A stretch of DNA of 64,000 nt from positions 41,946-105,945 of the forward strand of contig NZ_JADMOL010000007.1 in the NCBI RefSeq assembly GCF_015558675.1, given 5' to 3'. Made by a program: the position numbers and the translations under genes. This document shows positions 45,112 through 54,493 of this stretch, one piece after another. Each line of letters begins with the position of its first letter. Positions within the stretch are counted from its first letter, which is position 1. Below the pieces are notes generated by a model that was not told where the DNA came from, did not search any database, and saw only the letters and a list, made by a program, of their open reading frames with translations. The stretch comes from Paenibacillus sp. 1001270B_150601_E10. Its GTDB lineage: Bacteria > Bacillota > Bacilli > Paenibacillales > Paenibacillaceae.

Positions 45112-45131
45112 ACTTTTTTTTATTCTATACT
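45103..45131 (+). promoter_or_regulatory. Sigma-A promoter of the second LacI gene
   Basis: TTGCAT (45103-45108), a 17-nt spacer and TATACT (45126-45131), about 40 nt before the start codon at 45171. The arrangement mirrors the promoter of LacI 1 (TTGCGC-17-TATACT). Confidence 0.75.
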
Positions 45132-45170
45132 TTGACTCATCATTTGGAACTAGTAAGCGAGGTTATCATC

Positions 45171-46193
45171 ATGGCAGTAACCATCATACACGTAGCCGAA
45201 AAGGCTGGCGTTTCCCCTTCTACGGTATCGCGCGTCATTTCGAATGATTCGCGGATCAGCCAGAAGACAAGCCGAAAAGTAAAAAAGGTAATGGAGGAGC
45301 TTGGTTACCACCCGAATACGCTGGCGAAGAGCTTAGTCACGAAGACGACAAATAATATTGGCATCGTTCTTCCCCGCCCCGCTGACGAATTGTTTCAAAA
45401 CCAATTTTTCTCGGAGATCATCCGCGGCATTGTCACCAAAGCTGCGGCAAGCAGCTATGACGTGCTGATGACCACAGGCACGAACGCCCAAGAAGAAGTA
45501 AGAGCAGTAGAGCGGCTTGTGCGAGGCCGCAATGTTGATGGCATTATTCTGCTATCTTCTCATAAAGATGACGACAACATCTCTTTTCTTCGGAAAAAGA
45601 AGTTTCCCTTTGTGCTGGTTGGACGAAGTGAGGACTACACGGACATTACCTCTGTCGATAACGACAATGTTGCTGCCGCACAGTCCATCACCGAGCATCT
45701 GATCAAGCTTGGTCATCGCAAGATCGGACTTGTCAGCGGACCTATGGAACTGACTGTCTCGAAAGACCGCCTGGAGGGCTATCGTAAGGCATTGCTTGAA
45801 GCTAGCCTCCCGCTCGATTCCAGCTATATCTTTGAGGGCGCTTTCACTCCTGAATCCGCTGCCCATATAACGGAGCAGATTATAGCCTTATCCGAGCGGC
45901 CTACGGCCATTGTTGCCATCGATGATGTGCTTGCCTTCGGTATTATCCGCTCGCTATGGAACAACGGCTTACATGTTCCTGAGGATTGCAGCGTCGTCGG
46001 CTTTAACAACACCACCCTCTCGGAGATGTGCCTGCCGCAGATCTCAAGCGTGGATATCGGGACATATCAGATGGGCCAGTCCACCGTTCAAGCACTCATT
46101 CAGCGCATCAAGGGCGACGGATTTGACCAGGCGCGAATCATTATTCCGCACCAGCTCATTTGGAGAGACTCTGTAAGACCGCCCGAACATTAG
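45171..46193 (+). CDS. LacI-family transcriptional regulator 2 (paralogue of regulator 1)
   Basis: A 340-residue LacI repressor, nearly identical in the DNA-binding region to the protein at 37422-38447. The sensor domains differ mainly around residues 95-110 and 185-235, so the ligand or affinity may differ. The ATG at 45171 follows GCGAGGTTATCATC; the longer frame from 45132 has no ribosome site and would overlap the -10 box. It is divergent from malE and heads a probable operon with the two GH13 genes (74 bp and 72 bp gaps). It likely represses malE-malF-malG and its own operon, with maltose or a maltodextrin as inducer. Confidence 0.92.
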   Translation: MAVTIIHVAEKAGVSPSTVSRVISNDSRISQKTSRKVKKVMEELGYHPNTLAKSLVTKTTNNIGIVLPRPADELFQNQFFSEIIRGIVTKAAASSYDVLMTTGTNAQEEVRAVERLVRGRNVDGIILLSSHKDDDNISFLRKKKFPFVLVGRSEDYTDITSVDNDNVAAAQSITEHLIKLGHRKIGLVSGPMELTVSKDRLEGYRKALLEASLPLDSSYIFEGAFTPESAAHITEQIIALSERPTAIVAIDDVLAFGIIRSLWNNGLHVPEDCSVVGFNNTTLSEMCLPQISSVDIGTYQMGQSTVQALIQRIKGDGFDQARIIIPHQLIWRDSVRPPEH

Positions 46194-46267
46194 CAAGGTT
46201 AGAAAATTCGCAAAATCGCACACCAGCTATAGGTTGATCATAGTACCCGTAAAGGAGCGCGATTCAT

Positions 46268-47938
46268 GTGTCCACAACCAAACGCTATATTCTCCTGCTA
46301 GGCATCTTAATTCTCGCCTTCACCCTGATGCTGTTCACAGCAGGGTGTCAATCTTCTTCCGAAGTCAAGAAAGCAGCCAACACAGCCGTACAACAGGAAA
46401 CACCTGTGAGTACCGCTGATAAAGCCGCTGCCAGCTCACTTAAGCTAACAGATGCTCTGACACCAATGGGAAAGAGCAGCGGCGTCTACTACGAAATCTT
46501 TGTTCGCTCTTTCTATGATACGAATGGGGATGGGATTGGGGATTTGAACGGGGTGACCGCAAAGCTTGATTATTTGCAGGAGCTTGGCGTCAAACACCTG
46601 TGGCTGATGCCGATTAATCCCTCCCCTTCCTATCACGGCTATGATGTTACAGACTATTATGGCATTCATCCCGACTACGGTTCGATGGAGGACTTTAAGA
46701 ACCTCCTTGATGAAGCGCATAAGCGCGGCATAAAGGTCGTGATGGATCTCGTCGTCAACCATACAAGCCGTGAGCATCCTTGGTTCAAGGAATCCTCAAG
46801 CGGCAAAAACAGCCCGAAGCGGGAATGGTACATGTGGGCCGAGGACTTAGGCCTTGATCCTTCAACAAGAGGCGCCTGGGGACAGCAGGCTTGGCATTCG
46901 TTAGATGGAAGCCATTATCTCGGCATCTTCTGGGATGGAATGCCTGATCTTCATATGGATAACCCCGGTGTGCGAGCAGAGATCAAAAAGATCGCGCAGT
47001 TCTGGCTAAACCAAGGGGTGGACGGGTTTCGGCTCGATGCTGCCAAGCACGTCTATGAAGACTTCCAGAATACGAGTCAGGATCCTGAAGTCGTAACGAA
47101 CAATCAAGCCTGGTGGCAGGAATTCCGCGCAGCTGTTGATGAGGTCAATTCCGAGGCATACCTTGTTGGCGAGGTATGGGATTCTCCAGCTGTCGTTGGA
47201 CCCTTCCTGAACGATGCGCTGGATTCCGCGTTTAATTTTGATATGTCAAAGCGGCTAATATCGATGGTCAAGGATGAGAAGGATGCCGATATTGGCTCCA
47301 TGATGAGCCGAATCTATTCGTTCTACAGCAAGCAGTCCAATGGACAATTTGTAGATGCTCCATTCCTGACCAACCATGACGAGAATCGAGTCATGAGCGA
47401 GCTCTCCGGGAATATCGAACATGCGAAGATGGCCGCCTCCGTGCTGCTCACGCTGCCTGGCAATCCTTTTATCTACTATGGTGAGGAAATTGGCATGGAG
47501 GGCATGAAGCCAGATGAACGCATTCGCGAGCCCATGATCTGGTCCACGGACAAGAACGCCCAAGGCATGACCAACTGGGAGCCTGCATCATCCAACGAGA
47601 CGACCGTCGCAGTTGAAGCGCAGATGAAGGATCCAAATTCGCTTTGGAATCACTACAAGACCATGATTGCCTATCGCAACGTCGATCCCATTCTCCAAGA
47701 TGGCGGCATTCAGTCGTATGTCTCAGGCGTTCCTGAAGTGGCAGGGTTTATTCGCGCAACCAAGGATGAAGCCCGGCTTGTGCTTCACAATTTGTCCGGG
47801 GTAAAGCAGCAGGTGAAGCTCACCGAGGATGCTGCCAATACCCTGAAAACAGTAAGCTTTGCCAGCGCCGAAGGCGCTGAGCTCGCCAATGCCACGCTCA
47901 CCCTGCTTCCCTACAGCACCGTTGTGCTTGCACCTTAG
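46268..47938 (+). CDS. GH13 alpha-amylase lipoprotein
   Basis: A 556-residue enzyme with a signal peptide and lipobox MLFTAGC (Cys27), so it is attached outside the cell. GH13 regions are complete: region I DLVVNH, region II GFRLDAAKH (nucleophile Asp), region III EVWD, region IV FLTNHDENR. The N-terminal VYYEIFVRSFYDTNGDGIGD is typical of amylases of the oligo-1,6-glucosidase/alpha-amylase subgroups. It probably breaks starch or glycogen to maltodextrins for the adjacent transporter. The start is GTG with AAAGGAG; the overlapping ATG one base upstream is out of frame and stops early. Confidence 0.93.
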   Translation: MSTTKRYILLLGILILAFTLMLFTAGCQSSSEVKKAANTAVQQETPVSTADKAAASSLKLTDALTPMGKSSGVYYEIFVRSFYDTNGDGIGDLNGVTAKLDYLQELGVKHLWLMPINPSPSYHGYDVTDYYGIHPDYGSMEDFKNLLDEAHKRGIKVVMDLVVNHTSREHPWFKESSSGKNSPKREWYMWAEDLGLDPSTRGAWGQQAWHSLDGSHYLGIFWDGMPDLHMDNPGVRAEIKKIAQFWLNQGVDGFRLDAAKHVYEDFQNTSQDPEVVTNNQAWWQEFRAAVDEVNSEAYLVGEVWDSPAVVGPFLNDALDSAFNFDMSKRLISMVKDEKDADIGSMMSRIYSFYSKQSNGQFVDAPFLTNHDENRVMSELSGNIEHAKMAASVLLTLPGNPFIYYGEEIGMEGMKPDERIREPMIWSTDKNAQGMTNWEPASSNETTVAVEAQMKDPNSLWNHYKTMIAYRNVDPILQDGGIQSYVSGVPEVAGFIRATKDEARLVLHNLSGVKQQVKLTEDAANTLKTVSFASAEGAELANATLTLLPYSTVVLAP

Positions 47939-48010
47939 TCTTTACGATCTCATTTTGACACTATCATCCTTATACAAACTATGATTGCTCAAAAAGGAGA
48001 GGACCCCCTT

Positions 48011-49759
48011 ATGCTGCTAGAAGCCATCTATCATCGTCCCAAGCAGAATTGGGCTTATGCCTACGACTGTGAAACGATTCATTTGCGCATTCGCACCAAA
48101 AAGAATGATGTAAAGCAGGCAACCGTCTATTACGGCGACAAATTCGATTGCTGGCAGGGCTTGGAGAGAACGGAATCCGTGTCGATGGTGCGCTTATATC
48201 AGGATGAACTGTTCGATTATTGGCAGGCGGAGGCCATTCCTCCGTACCGACGATTGGCCTATGTCTTCAAGCTTGAAGACAGCACCGATACGATCTGGAT
48301 GACCGAGCGCGGCTTTCAGAAGGAGGAGCCGACGCCGACGAAGAGCTGGTTCGAATACCCGTTCTTGAACCCGGTAGATATCTTCACGCCTCCTTCTTGG
48401 GTCAAAGACGCGGTGTTCTATCAAATCTTCCCGGAACGATTTGCAAATGGTGACAAGAGCAATGATCCGGATGGCGTGGAGCCTTGGGGTGGCGAGCCGA
48501 CACCAGACAATTATTTCGGCGGAGACCTGCAGGGCGTAATCAATCATCTCGATTACTTGGAGCAGCTTGGCATTACCGCGATCTACTTTACGCCGATCTT
48601 TGAGGCGACGACCAATCATAAGTATGATACGAAAAACTATATGAAGGTCGATCCGCACTTTGGGACAAATGAGAAGCTGAAGGAATTGGTCAAGGCATGC
48701 CACAGCCGCGGCATTCGTGTTCTGCTGGATGCGGTGTTCAATCATGCCGGATATTCATTCCCGCCCTATGTGGATGTCTTGGAAAAGGGGGAGCAGTCCG
48801 TTTATAAAGAATGGTTCCATGTACGGGAGTTCCCGCTTCGTGTCGTGGACGGCATTCCAACGTTCGATACGTTTGCGTTTACTCCGATGATGCCCAAGCT
48901 GAATACCGAGAATCCCGAAGTAAAAGCATATTTGCTCGAGGTCGCCCGTTACTGGATTGAAGAGGTGGGCATCGATGGCTGGCGTCTCGATGTCGCGAAT
49001 GAGGTGGATCATCAATTCTGGCGCGAGTTCAGACAAACGGTCAAGGCTTTCAATCCGGAAGCCTACATCCTAGGCGAGATGTTCCATGAAGGCATGATGT
49101 GGCTCCAAGGCGACCAATTCGATGCCGTTATGAACTATCCGTTCACCTATGCCATGCATGACTTTTTTGCCGAGAGAGCCGTAGATGGAGCACAGTTCGC
49201 GCAAGCCATTGAACATCAGCTGGCAAGCTATCCTCAGCAGGCCAATGAGGTCATGTTCAATCTGCTCGACAGCCATGACACGGCGCGTCTCCTGACGCTA
49301 TGCGGCAACGATAAGCGCAGAATGAAGCTTGCCGCCCTGTTCCAGCTCACCTTCCTTGGAACACCGTGCATCTATTACGGGGACGAGGTCGGTCTAGATG
49401 GGGAGAATGATCCAGGCTGCCGCAAGTGCATGGAATGGGATACGGAAAGGCAGGATGCTAAGCTATTGGATTATTACCGAAGCCTTATTGCCCTTAGACA
49501 TCAGCATGCTGCACTTCGCTCAGGAAGCTTCCGCTTCCTGTATGCAAAGGAACAAGACCAAGTCATCGTCTACGAGCGGGCGGATGAGCAAAGCCGCTTC
49601 CTTATCGTGCTGAACAATGGCGCACGTCGCCGCTCTGTTCGATTGCCAATGCCCGCAGGAGAATGGCACAATGTGCTTACTGGCGAACTGATTCAGGCTT
49701 CAAGCAGCAAAACGTCCGTAGCGATTGATGGAATGAGTGCCGTAATCCTTCGCCGATAA
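48011..49759 (+). CDS. Neopullulanase / cyclomaltodextrinase (GH13_20)
   Basis: A 582-residue cytoplasmic enzyme (no signal peptide). An N-terminal CBM34-type beta domain ([20 protein letters not shown]) precedes the barrel. [19 protein letters not shown] is the subgroup-specific start. Catalytic regions: [22 protein letters not shown] and NLLDSHD. The family hydrolyses cyclodextrins, maltodextrins and pullulan. The ATG at 48011 follows AAGGAGAGGACCCCCTT; the in-frame ATG at 47981 has no site. Third gene after LacI 2 and the secreted amylase, completing outside cleavage, import and inside cleavage. Confidence 0.93.
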   Translation: MLLEAIYHRPKQNWAYAYDCETIHLRIRTKKNDVKQATVYYGDKFDCWQGLERTESVSMVRLYQDELFDYWQAEAIPPYRRLAYVFKLEDSTDTIWMTERGFQKEEPTPTKSWFEYPFLNPVDIFTPPSWVKDAVFYQIFPERFANGDKSNDPDGVEPWGGEPTPDNYFGGDLQGVINHLDYLEQLGITAIYFTPIFEATTNHKYDTKNYMKVDPHFGTNEKLKELVKACHSRGIRVLLDAVFNHAGYSFPPYVDVLEKGEQSVYKEWFHVREFPLRVVDGIPTFDTFAFTPMMPKLNTENPEVKAYLLEVARYWIEEVGIDGWRLDVANEVDHQFWREFRQTVKAFNPEAYILGEMFHEGMMWLQGDQFDAVMNYPFTYAMHDFFAERAVDGAQFAQAIEHQLASYPQQANEVMFNLLDSHDTARLLTLCGNDKRRMKLAALFQLTFLGTPCIYYGDEVGLDGENDPGCRKCMEWDTERQDAKLLDYYRSLIALRHQHAALRSGSFRFLYAKEQDQVIVYERADEQSRFLIVLNNGARRRSVRLPMPAGEWHNVLTGELIQASSSKTSVAIDGMSAVILRR

Positions 49760-49818
49760 GTCGAAGCTGAATAGTCATGCTCAGAAAGCCGCACCTATAC
49801 ATTCTATATAGGGTCAAA

Positions 49819-49859
49819 AAGGAGCTGTCTGCTCATCCTTCGATGAGCGGCAGCTCCTT
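49819..49859. terminator. Bidirectional terminator between the neopullulanase and stalk-domain genes
   Basis: An imperfect long stem (49819-49836 and 49843-49859, one bulge) with a short CCTTCG loop. The A-run at 49816-49820 gives T residues on the minus strand, and the plus side continues TTCATTATTTT. Confidence 0.85.
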
Positions 49860-49890
49860 CATTATTTTCATCCAGATATGAACTTGATCG

Positions 49891-51840
49891 CTATTGATAG
49901 AGATTCGATACTTTGCCGTTTGTAAACGTGATGATCGATAGACTATACGTACCGTATCCCCATGACTCTACGACAATCCCGTTGCTTTGGGCCGAAGACT
50001 TATGATCTGGCGAACCCCAAGACATGAGAACCTGTTCCTTCGTCATGCCGAGTGCAACCTTGCGCTTTTTAATCAAATCCCAAGTCTTGTTGGACCAATT
50101 ATAACGCGTATATGGATTGTAGTTTAAAAGCGTATCCCCTGCTGTCAGATGAGCCTCCACCGATGACGCTCCCATTTGAGAGGTCTTCAGCGTTGCTCCT
50201 TTTGCATTTTTAAACTGGATGATATACAGGACATCACCATACGGATCTGTCTTTGGAATAATGTCGGTTACCGTAATCTTCATGAAGCGCTCCCAGTTCT
50301 GGAAGTCATCCACCCAGTAGGTCTTGCCAATATATTTGCTCAAATTGCCTACTTGCTGCTTCTTAACCGCCTTCTCCGTATCCTGAGAAATCACGACCAG
50401 CTTGGCGCTGCCAAAGTTGACCGTTGCTGTCTTCAGCTTGTCATCCCAAGTTGTCTTGGCCCCGAGCATGTTTTTCAAAAGATCAGACGAGAAGACCATT
50501 TGGCCACCACGCTCTTGAACGACACCGCCCATCGTGATCTGCTTGCCATTGACGGTAGCGATCTTGCTGTCCTTCTTCATGGCAATCTTCTGCTGGCCCA
50601 GTTGAATCGTGAAGCCCTTTGTTTTAGCATCATATGCAACGCTGCCGCCGATCGTTTCGAAGACAGGCTTAACAGGCAGGTATACCAGACCCTTGATATT
50701 GCTTGCGTATTGCAGCTGCTTATTGGCGCTCGCAAAGATCTTCGCCTGCTCAGACACACCGTTCACCGTAACGGTGATGGTCGCTTCCCCAACAGCCTTC
50801 ATCTTGAACTGATTGTTCGCCATCCGCTCGATTAGCTGCGGCTGGTCAATCGTGAGCTCCTCTTGAGTCGGTACCCGCTTCGCCTTATAGCCATTCGTGT
50901 ATTCCTCTTCAACCTCAATAGTGAAGTGATCGCCAACCTTAGCTTGCGACTTCGAGACAATCAACTTTATATTGCTCAAGGCAGGTGCTTCAAGAGGCTG
51001 AATCCTACCGTCACTTCTATAATGAACCCAGGAACCGTCTTGACGCTGTGCAACAAAATTACTGATGCCCGAACCATTAACGATCTTCTTCACATTCGTC
51101 AGTCCGGTCAATTGCTTCATATCAAATTTACTGGATTGTTCTCCTCTCCAGACCGTTCCGTCAGACTTAACGAGCAACAATACCCGGCCGTTCTGCCACA
51201 TTGCCTGCGCCACATCTGATGCAATCAGCTTCTGCTCGTTTGCCTTATAGCCAATGGAATAGTGTGTTGCCTGACCATTATCCTGAACAACAACCACACC
51301 AGTGTCCGCCACAGCGATCGAACGAACATTTGATACCTTCCCTAACACAGATACTTCTTTCCATGCGCTAGAGATCGCTTCTAGGTCACCATCTTTGGAC
51401 AACACAGCAAAGGAACCATCCTGATAATCAAACATTTTAATATTTGAAACATCATCAAACTGTTCATTATCTTGCCATAACGTGCCGTCATTCTTTAGCC
51501 AGTATCCGTTGTTTCCTATTTGCGCCACGTTTTTCATGTACGGCAATTCTTTCATTGTTTTTAATTCATAGCTGTAGACTTTGCCGCTTGATGTGATCCC
51601 ATAACTATTTTTTGCTGATCCTTGAATGTCAACAAACGAAGTGGAGACCTTCCAAGGTACTCTGCTGGATTCTCCCCAGAACGTCCCGTCATCTAACAAA
51701 AAATGATTCTCGTCAAGGACATTTACGATCTTAGGTTTCTCTGAAGCTGCCTTAGCGGAAGCCTCTGATGCTGCACCAAAGCCAGCAATCGTAAGGCTCA
51801 TGAGAAGCATGGACAACACAAGCATAAATCGTTTCTTCAT
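49891..51840 (-). CDS. Secreted stalk-domain (copper-amine-oxidase-like) protein with RCC1-like repeats
   Basis: A 649-residue exported protein with a signal peptide (about 30 residues, ending ASEASA). Residues about 35-280 hold repeated short units such as NDGTLWQDNEQF, KDGDLEAISSAW and SDGTVWRGEQS, resembling degenerate RCC1/propeller repeats. A linker is followed by a copper-amine-oxidase N-terminal-like stalk domain (VYLPVKPVFETIGGSVAYD). The C-terminal KRKVALGMTKEQVLMSWGSP resembles a BamE/SmpA-type fold. This combination is not one I can name. It likely acts in the cell wall. It is flanked by its own terminator and by the TerB gene upstream on the same strand. Confidence 0.7.
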   Translation of the reverse strand: MKKRFMLVLSMLLMSLTIAGFGAASEASAKAASEKPKIVNVLDENHFLLDDGTFWGESSRVPWKVSTSFVDIQGSAKNSYGITSSGKVYSYELKTMKELPYMKNVAQIGNNGYWLKNDGTLWQDNEQFDDVSNIKMFDYQDGSFAVLSKDGDLEAISSAWKEVSVLGKVSNVRSIAVADTGVVVVQDNGQATHYSIGYKANEQKLIASDVAQAMWQNGRVLLLVKSDGTVWRGEQSSKFDMKQLTGLTNVKKIVNGSGISNFVAQRQDGSWVHYRSDGRIQPLEAPALSNIKLIVSKSQAKVGDHFTIEVEEEYTNGYKAKRVPTQEELTIDQPQLIERMANNQFKMKAVGEATITVTVNGVSEQAKIFASANKQLQYASNIKGLVYLPVKPVFETIGGSVAYDAKTKGFTIQLGQQKIAMKKDSKIATVNGKQITMGGVVQERGGQMVFSSDLLKNMLGAKTTWDDKLKTATVNFGSAKLVVISQDTEKAVKKQQVGNLSKYIGKTYWVDDFQNWERFMKITVTDIIPKTDPYGDVLYIIQFKNAKGATLKTSQMGASSVEAHLTAGDTLLNYNPYTRYNWSNKTWDLIKKRKVALGMTKEQVLMSWGSPDHKSSAQSNGIVVESWGYGTYSLSIITFTNGKVSNLYQ

Positions 51841-51941
51841 CTCTATCTCTCCCTAGATTGAACTCACCTGCACATTCAATAAATGTATCAAATCAGGGAA
51901 TATTTAGATAGACATTGTTTTCCATAAATCTTTGTATTCTG

Positions 51942-53735
51942 TCAATATCCTAACATTTTGCGACAATCTGCCACATACTCCTCCAAGAGCATGTCGCTGT
52001 CTACCAACAAATCTCCGATGCACTCCATGGCAAGGCTATTCAGGTCGTCCACGAGCAGATCTGTCATTGACCCGTATCTCATCGCCAACGGAGCGAGTGC
52101 AGATACAGTCTCCCCTTGAACAAGCAGCTGCAAAGCTTCTTTATGCATAGGCTGCAACAAGCTCCGCAGTTCCTCCCATTCTGGTGAAAGCTTATCGCCC
52201 TCCTGCGGCTCTTCTATAGAGCCCGGCACGAAAGAAAAGAGGTCTATCGGCTCTTTTATATGCGTAACGTCAAGCTCTTTTACAGGCTGCTCCCCTTCAG
52301 CTTCTTGCGTTATAGGGCGACTTTCTTTAGCTGTATCAAAGAAACTTGCGCTGCCTTCCATTTCGTCCTCAGTACGGCTATCATCAAGCCGAAGTTCCAA
52401 CTGCTCTGTCTCCACTGTCGTGCTTGGTATCGAAAAGGATAGCAGAGGCGCGGACTCCGTTAGACCTGTCTCCTCTTCTACTGTCAGCAGCTCTCGAACC
52501 TGATCCGAATCCTGCTGAAGCTGCTTCAGCTTCGCCGTATCGATCTCTACTACAATGCGATGCTTCTCCGCTTCCTGTGCCGCATACTCGCGTACGACAA
52601 ACTTATGGACAAGCTTCGCGACATCCGGCTCCAGCTTGATATTACGCAGCCTGCCACGGAAGCCCATCTGTTCCCGAAGCTCATTTTCCACACAGCGGAT
52701 CAGCTCTGTTACAAACTTGCGCAGCTTCGCGCAGCTCGTTACTTCCATAATGTCGATATCAGTAAGGTCCCCATACCGTGATTCATCGTAAACGGTGCTG
52801 CGAAACAGGAACTTCTTCCGGTTCCTTGTTACCGGTCGATACTTCTCCATAAGGCGTGTCCCATGCATTTTTGAGAAATAACCGTCAACCAAAGCTAGCG
52901 CTCTAGGTGCGTAGGCTTCGAGGGCGTCTTTGCCCTCCTGTTGATAGAACTTGCTCTTCGCGGCATCATAATCGGACAGCTTCAGCAGTGACCGCCATGA
53001 CACCTGAATCGGATCCATCTGAAGGGCATTCATCAGCTCCATCTCCAGCAATAAGCCGCCGAGCCCGCGTGGCGTACGGTCTACAATATCCTGAAAGGGA
53101 ACGTCTAGACGATGTACAACCTTAAAGTCCGTTACCCATTCCGGCAAATACACATTCAGCTTCGGGTATCGCTTCTGATAGGCCTCCCAGATCCGAAGCA
53201 GCAGCTGATATCCATCCATCGCTTGAACCCAACCGATCCCGTTAATCAGTTCATAGATATACAGAAAGATATACGACAGATCCGTATCCGGATATCGTCC
53301 CTCCCTGACCTCGCCACGCCAATAAAAGTACCAGCGAAGTTGAGAAGGGGCCATCGATTCGTAGGTGGGCCAATAGCTCTTAAACGGCACAAACGCCGCA
53401 TCCCGCTCCACCCGATCTTCATGCTCTCGACCATAGGCTACAAAGCGCTGCTCTAAGCTGAGCTTTCGTGCTGGTGTTCGATCAACGTCGAACACCTCCT
53501 CCGAATCAAATAAATCATGCTTAATCACGAGATCGCGAGAACGCTGATTCATCGCGTCAGAAGAAGAATTCGCAGAGGATGCCGTCCCATCTTCTGCGTG
53601 AGTCTCACCGCCAGCTGACGAGGAGGACAATGCAGTCTCCTTGCGTAATGCATCACGCGCTGGAATCGGGATTCCAGGCTCTTCTCCCCCCATATCGAAT
53701 TGTGCAAAATGAACATCCGATCGATCTCGCGTCAT
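51942..53735 (-). CDS. TerB N-terminal/C-terminal domain protein
   Basis: A 597-residue soluble protein. Residues 1-100 are low-complexity and acidic. A TerB-N domain follows, with SQLRWYFYWRGEVREGRYPD and LSYIFLYIYELINGIGW, the highly conserved block of this family. The C-terminal half contains a helical TerB-C-type region (SPEWEELRSLLQPMHKEALQ ... VADCRKMLGY). In Bacillales and other bacteria TerB-N proteins commonly occur with a DUF2791 ATPase and an SF2 helicase, both of which are present here at 33531-37210 on the same strand but separated by about 15 kb. A DNA-linked stress or defence role is suspected, not shown. The ATG at 53735 has proper GAGGAG spacing; an in-frame ATG at 53741 does not. 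Confidence 0.82.
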   Translation of the reverse strand: MTRDRSDVHFAQFDMGGEEPGIPIPARDALRKETALSSSSAGGETHAEDGTASSANSSSDAMNQRSRDLVIKHDLFDSEEVFDVDRTPARKLSLEQRFVAYGREHEDRVERDAAFVPFKSYWPTYESMAPSQLRWYFYWRGEVREGRYPDTDLSYIFLYIYELINGIGWVQAMDGYQLLLRIWEAYQKRYPKLNVYLPEWVTDFKVVHRLDVPFQDIVDRTPRGLGGLLLEMELMNALQMDPIQVSWRSLLKLSDYDAAKSKFYQQEGKDALEAYAPRALALVDGYFSKMHGTRLMEKYRPVTRNRKKFLFRSTVYDESRYGDLTDIDIMEVTSCAKLRKFVTELIRCVENELREQMGFRGRLRNIKLEPDVAKLVHKFVVREYAAQEAEKHRIVVEIDTAKLKQLQQDSDQVRELLTVEEETGLTESAPLLSFSIPSTTVETEQLELRLDDSRTEDEMEGSASFFDTAKESRPITQEAEGEQPVKELDVTHIKEPIDLFSFVPGSIEEPQEGDKLSPEWEELRSLLQPMHKEALQLLVQGETVSALAPLAMRYGSMTDLLVDDLNSLAMECIGDLLVDSDMLLEEYVADCRKMLGY

Positions 53736-53863
53736 CGCCATAGCTCCTCACGTTCTACGCTTTTTTCGATAATTTCATTAAGTTCAGAAATTATTTTTGA
53801 TCGGATATATGATTAAACTTTTCAGCATATACATTTTCTTAACTACATGTTAGATCATGTAAT

Positions 53864-54493
53864 CTAAAATTTATATCTGTGAATTTCATTTTCATCTTTA
53901 TCCAACCCGATAATTTCATTCAAGATCATTTTACTACCAGTTGTTACATCTAAAAAAGTATGATTACCATCTATTTTAAGAACATTTCTTATGTTCCCAT
54001 TATAGATTATCTCGATCTTATTAATTTCACGATTATTTAAGTAACCATAATAAACGTGATAGTTACGATCTAAACCTGATTGCTGTCCAGTTGCATTTAT
54101 AAATGTAAAAGGAACATCTAAATTAACTTGTGAAATATCAATAGCATTGAGGAGATATTTTTTTTGATACTCACTGTAAATATAACCAATGTATTTATTT
54201 CCAGAATATTCAAAAATAAATGTTGCTATTGTCATATCATCCACTAATGATACCCAATCAATCTTAACGTCACTTATCTGAATATTAGACTGAGATTCAA
54301 TTGCTTTTCGGATTAATTCCTCTAATGTTTCAGCAGCAAGCTTTGATTTTTTAATTTCTGTTTTAGATTCAAAAATAAAAGGGTCATGATCATCCCCCTC
54401 ATTATTTTTTTGATTTTCATATTTTAGATTTTCACACCCAAATATTCCAACAACCAAAATTGAAAGTACAAGTAAAATAGAGACTTTTTTCAA
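53864..54493 (-). CDS. Lipoprotein of unknown function in the AT-rich cassette
   Basis: A 209-residue lipoprotein: the signal peptide ends with VVGIFGC (Cys20 in the lipobox), followed by a charged linker and a beta-rich domain (ATFIFEYSGNKYIGYIYSEY). No known domain is recognised. It overlaps the S8 protease stop by 4 bp, so it is co-translated. The gene is very AT-rich (many AAA, ATA and TTA codons), unlike its neighbours outside 53.8-56.5 kb. It could be a maturation partner or an immunity protein for the secreted product of the cassette. Confidence 0.65.
   Translation of the reverse strand: MKKVSILLVLSILVVGIFGCENLKYENQKNNEGDDHDPFIFESKTEIKKSKLAAETLEELIRKAIESQSNIQISDVKIDWVSLVDDMTIATFIFEYSGNKYIGYIYSEYQKKYLLNAIDISQVNLDVPFTFINATGQQSGLDRNYHVYYGYLNNREINKIEIIYNGNIRNVLKIDGNHTFLDVTTGSKMILNEIIGLDKDENEIHRYKF

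Noticed and set aside
48194..48745. 183-residue reading frame antisense to the neopullulanase
   Set aside because: Shadow of a gene with complete GH13 motifs; no ribosome site.
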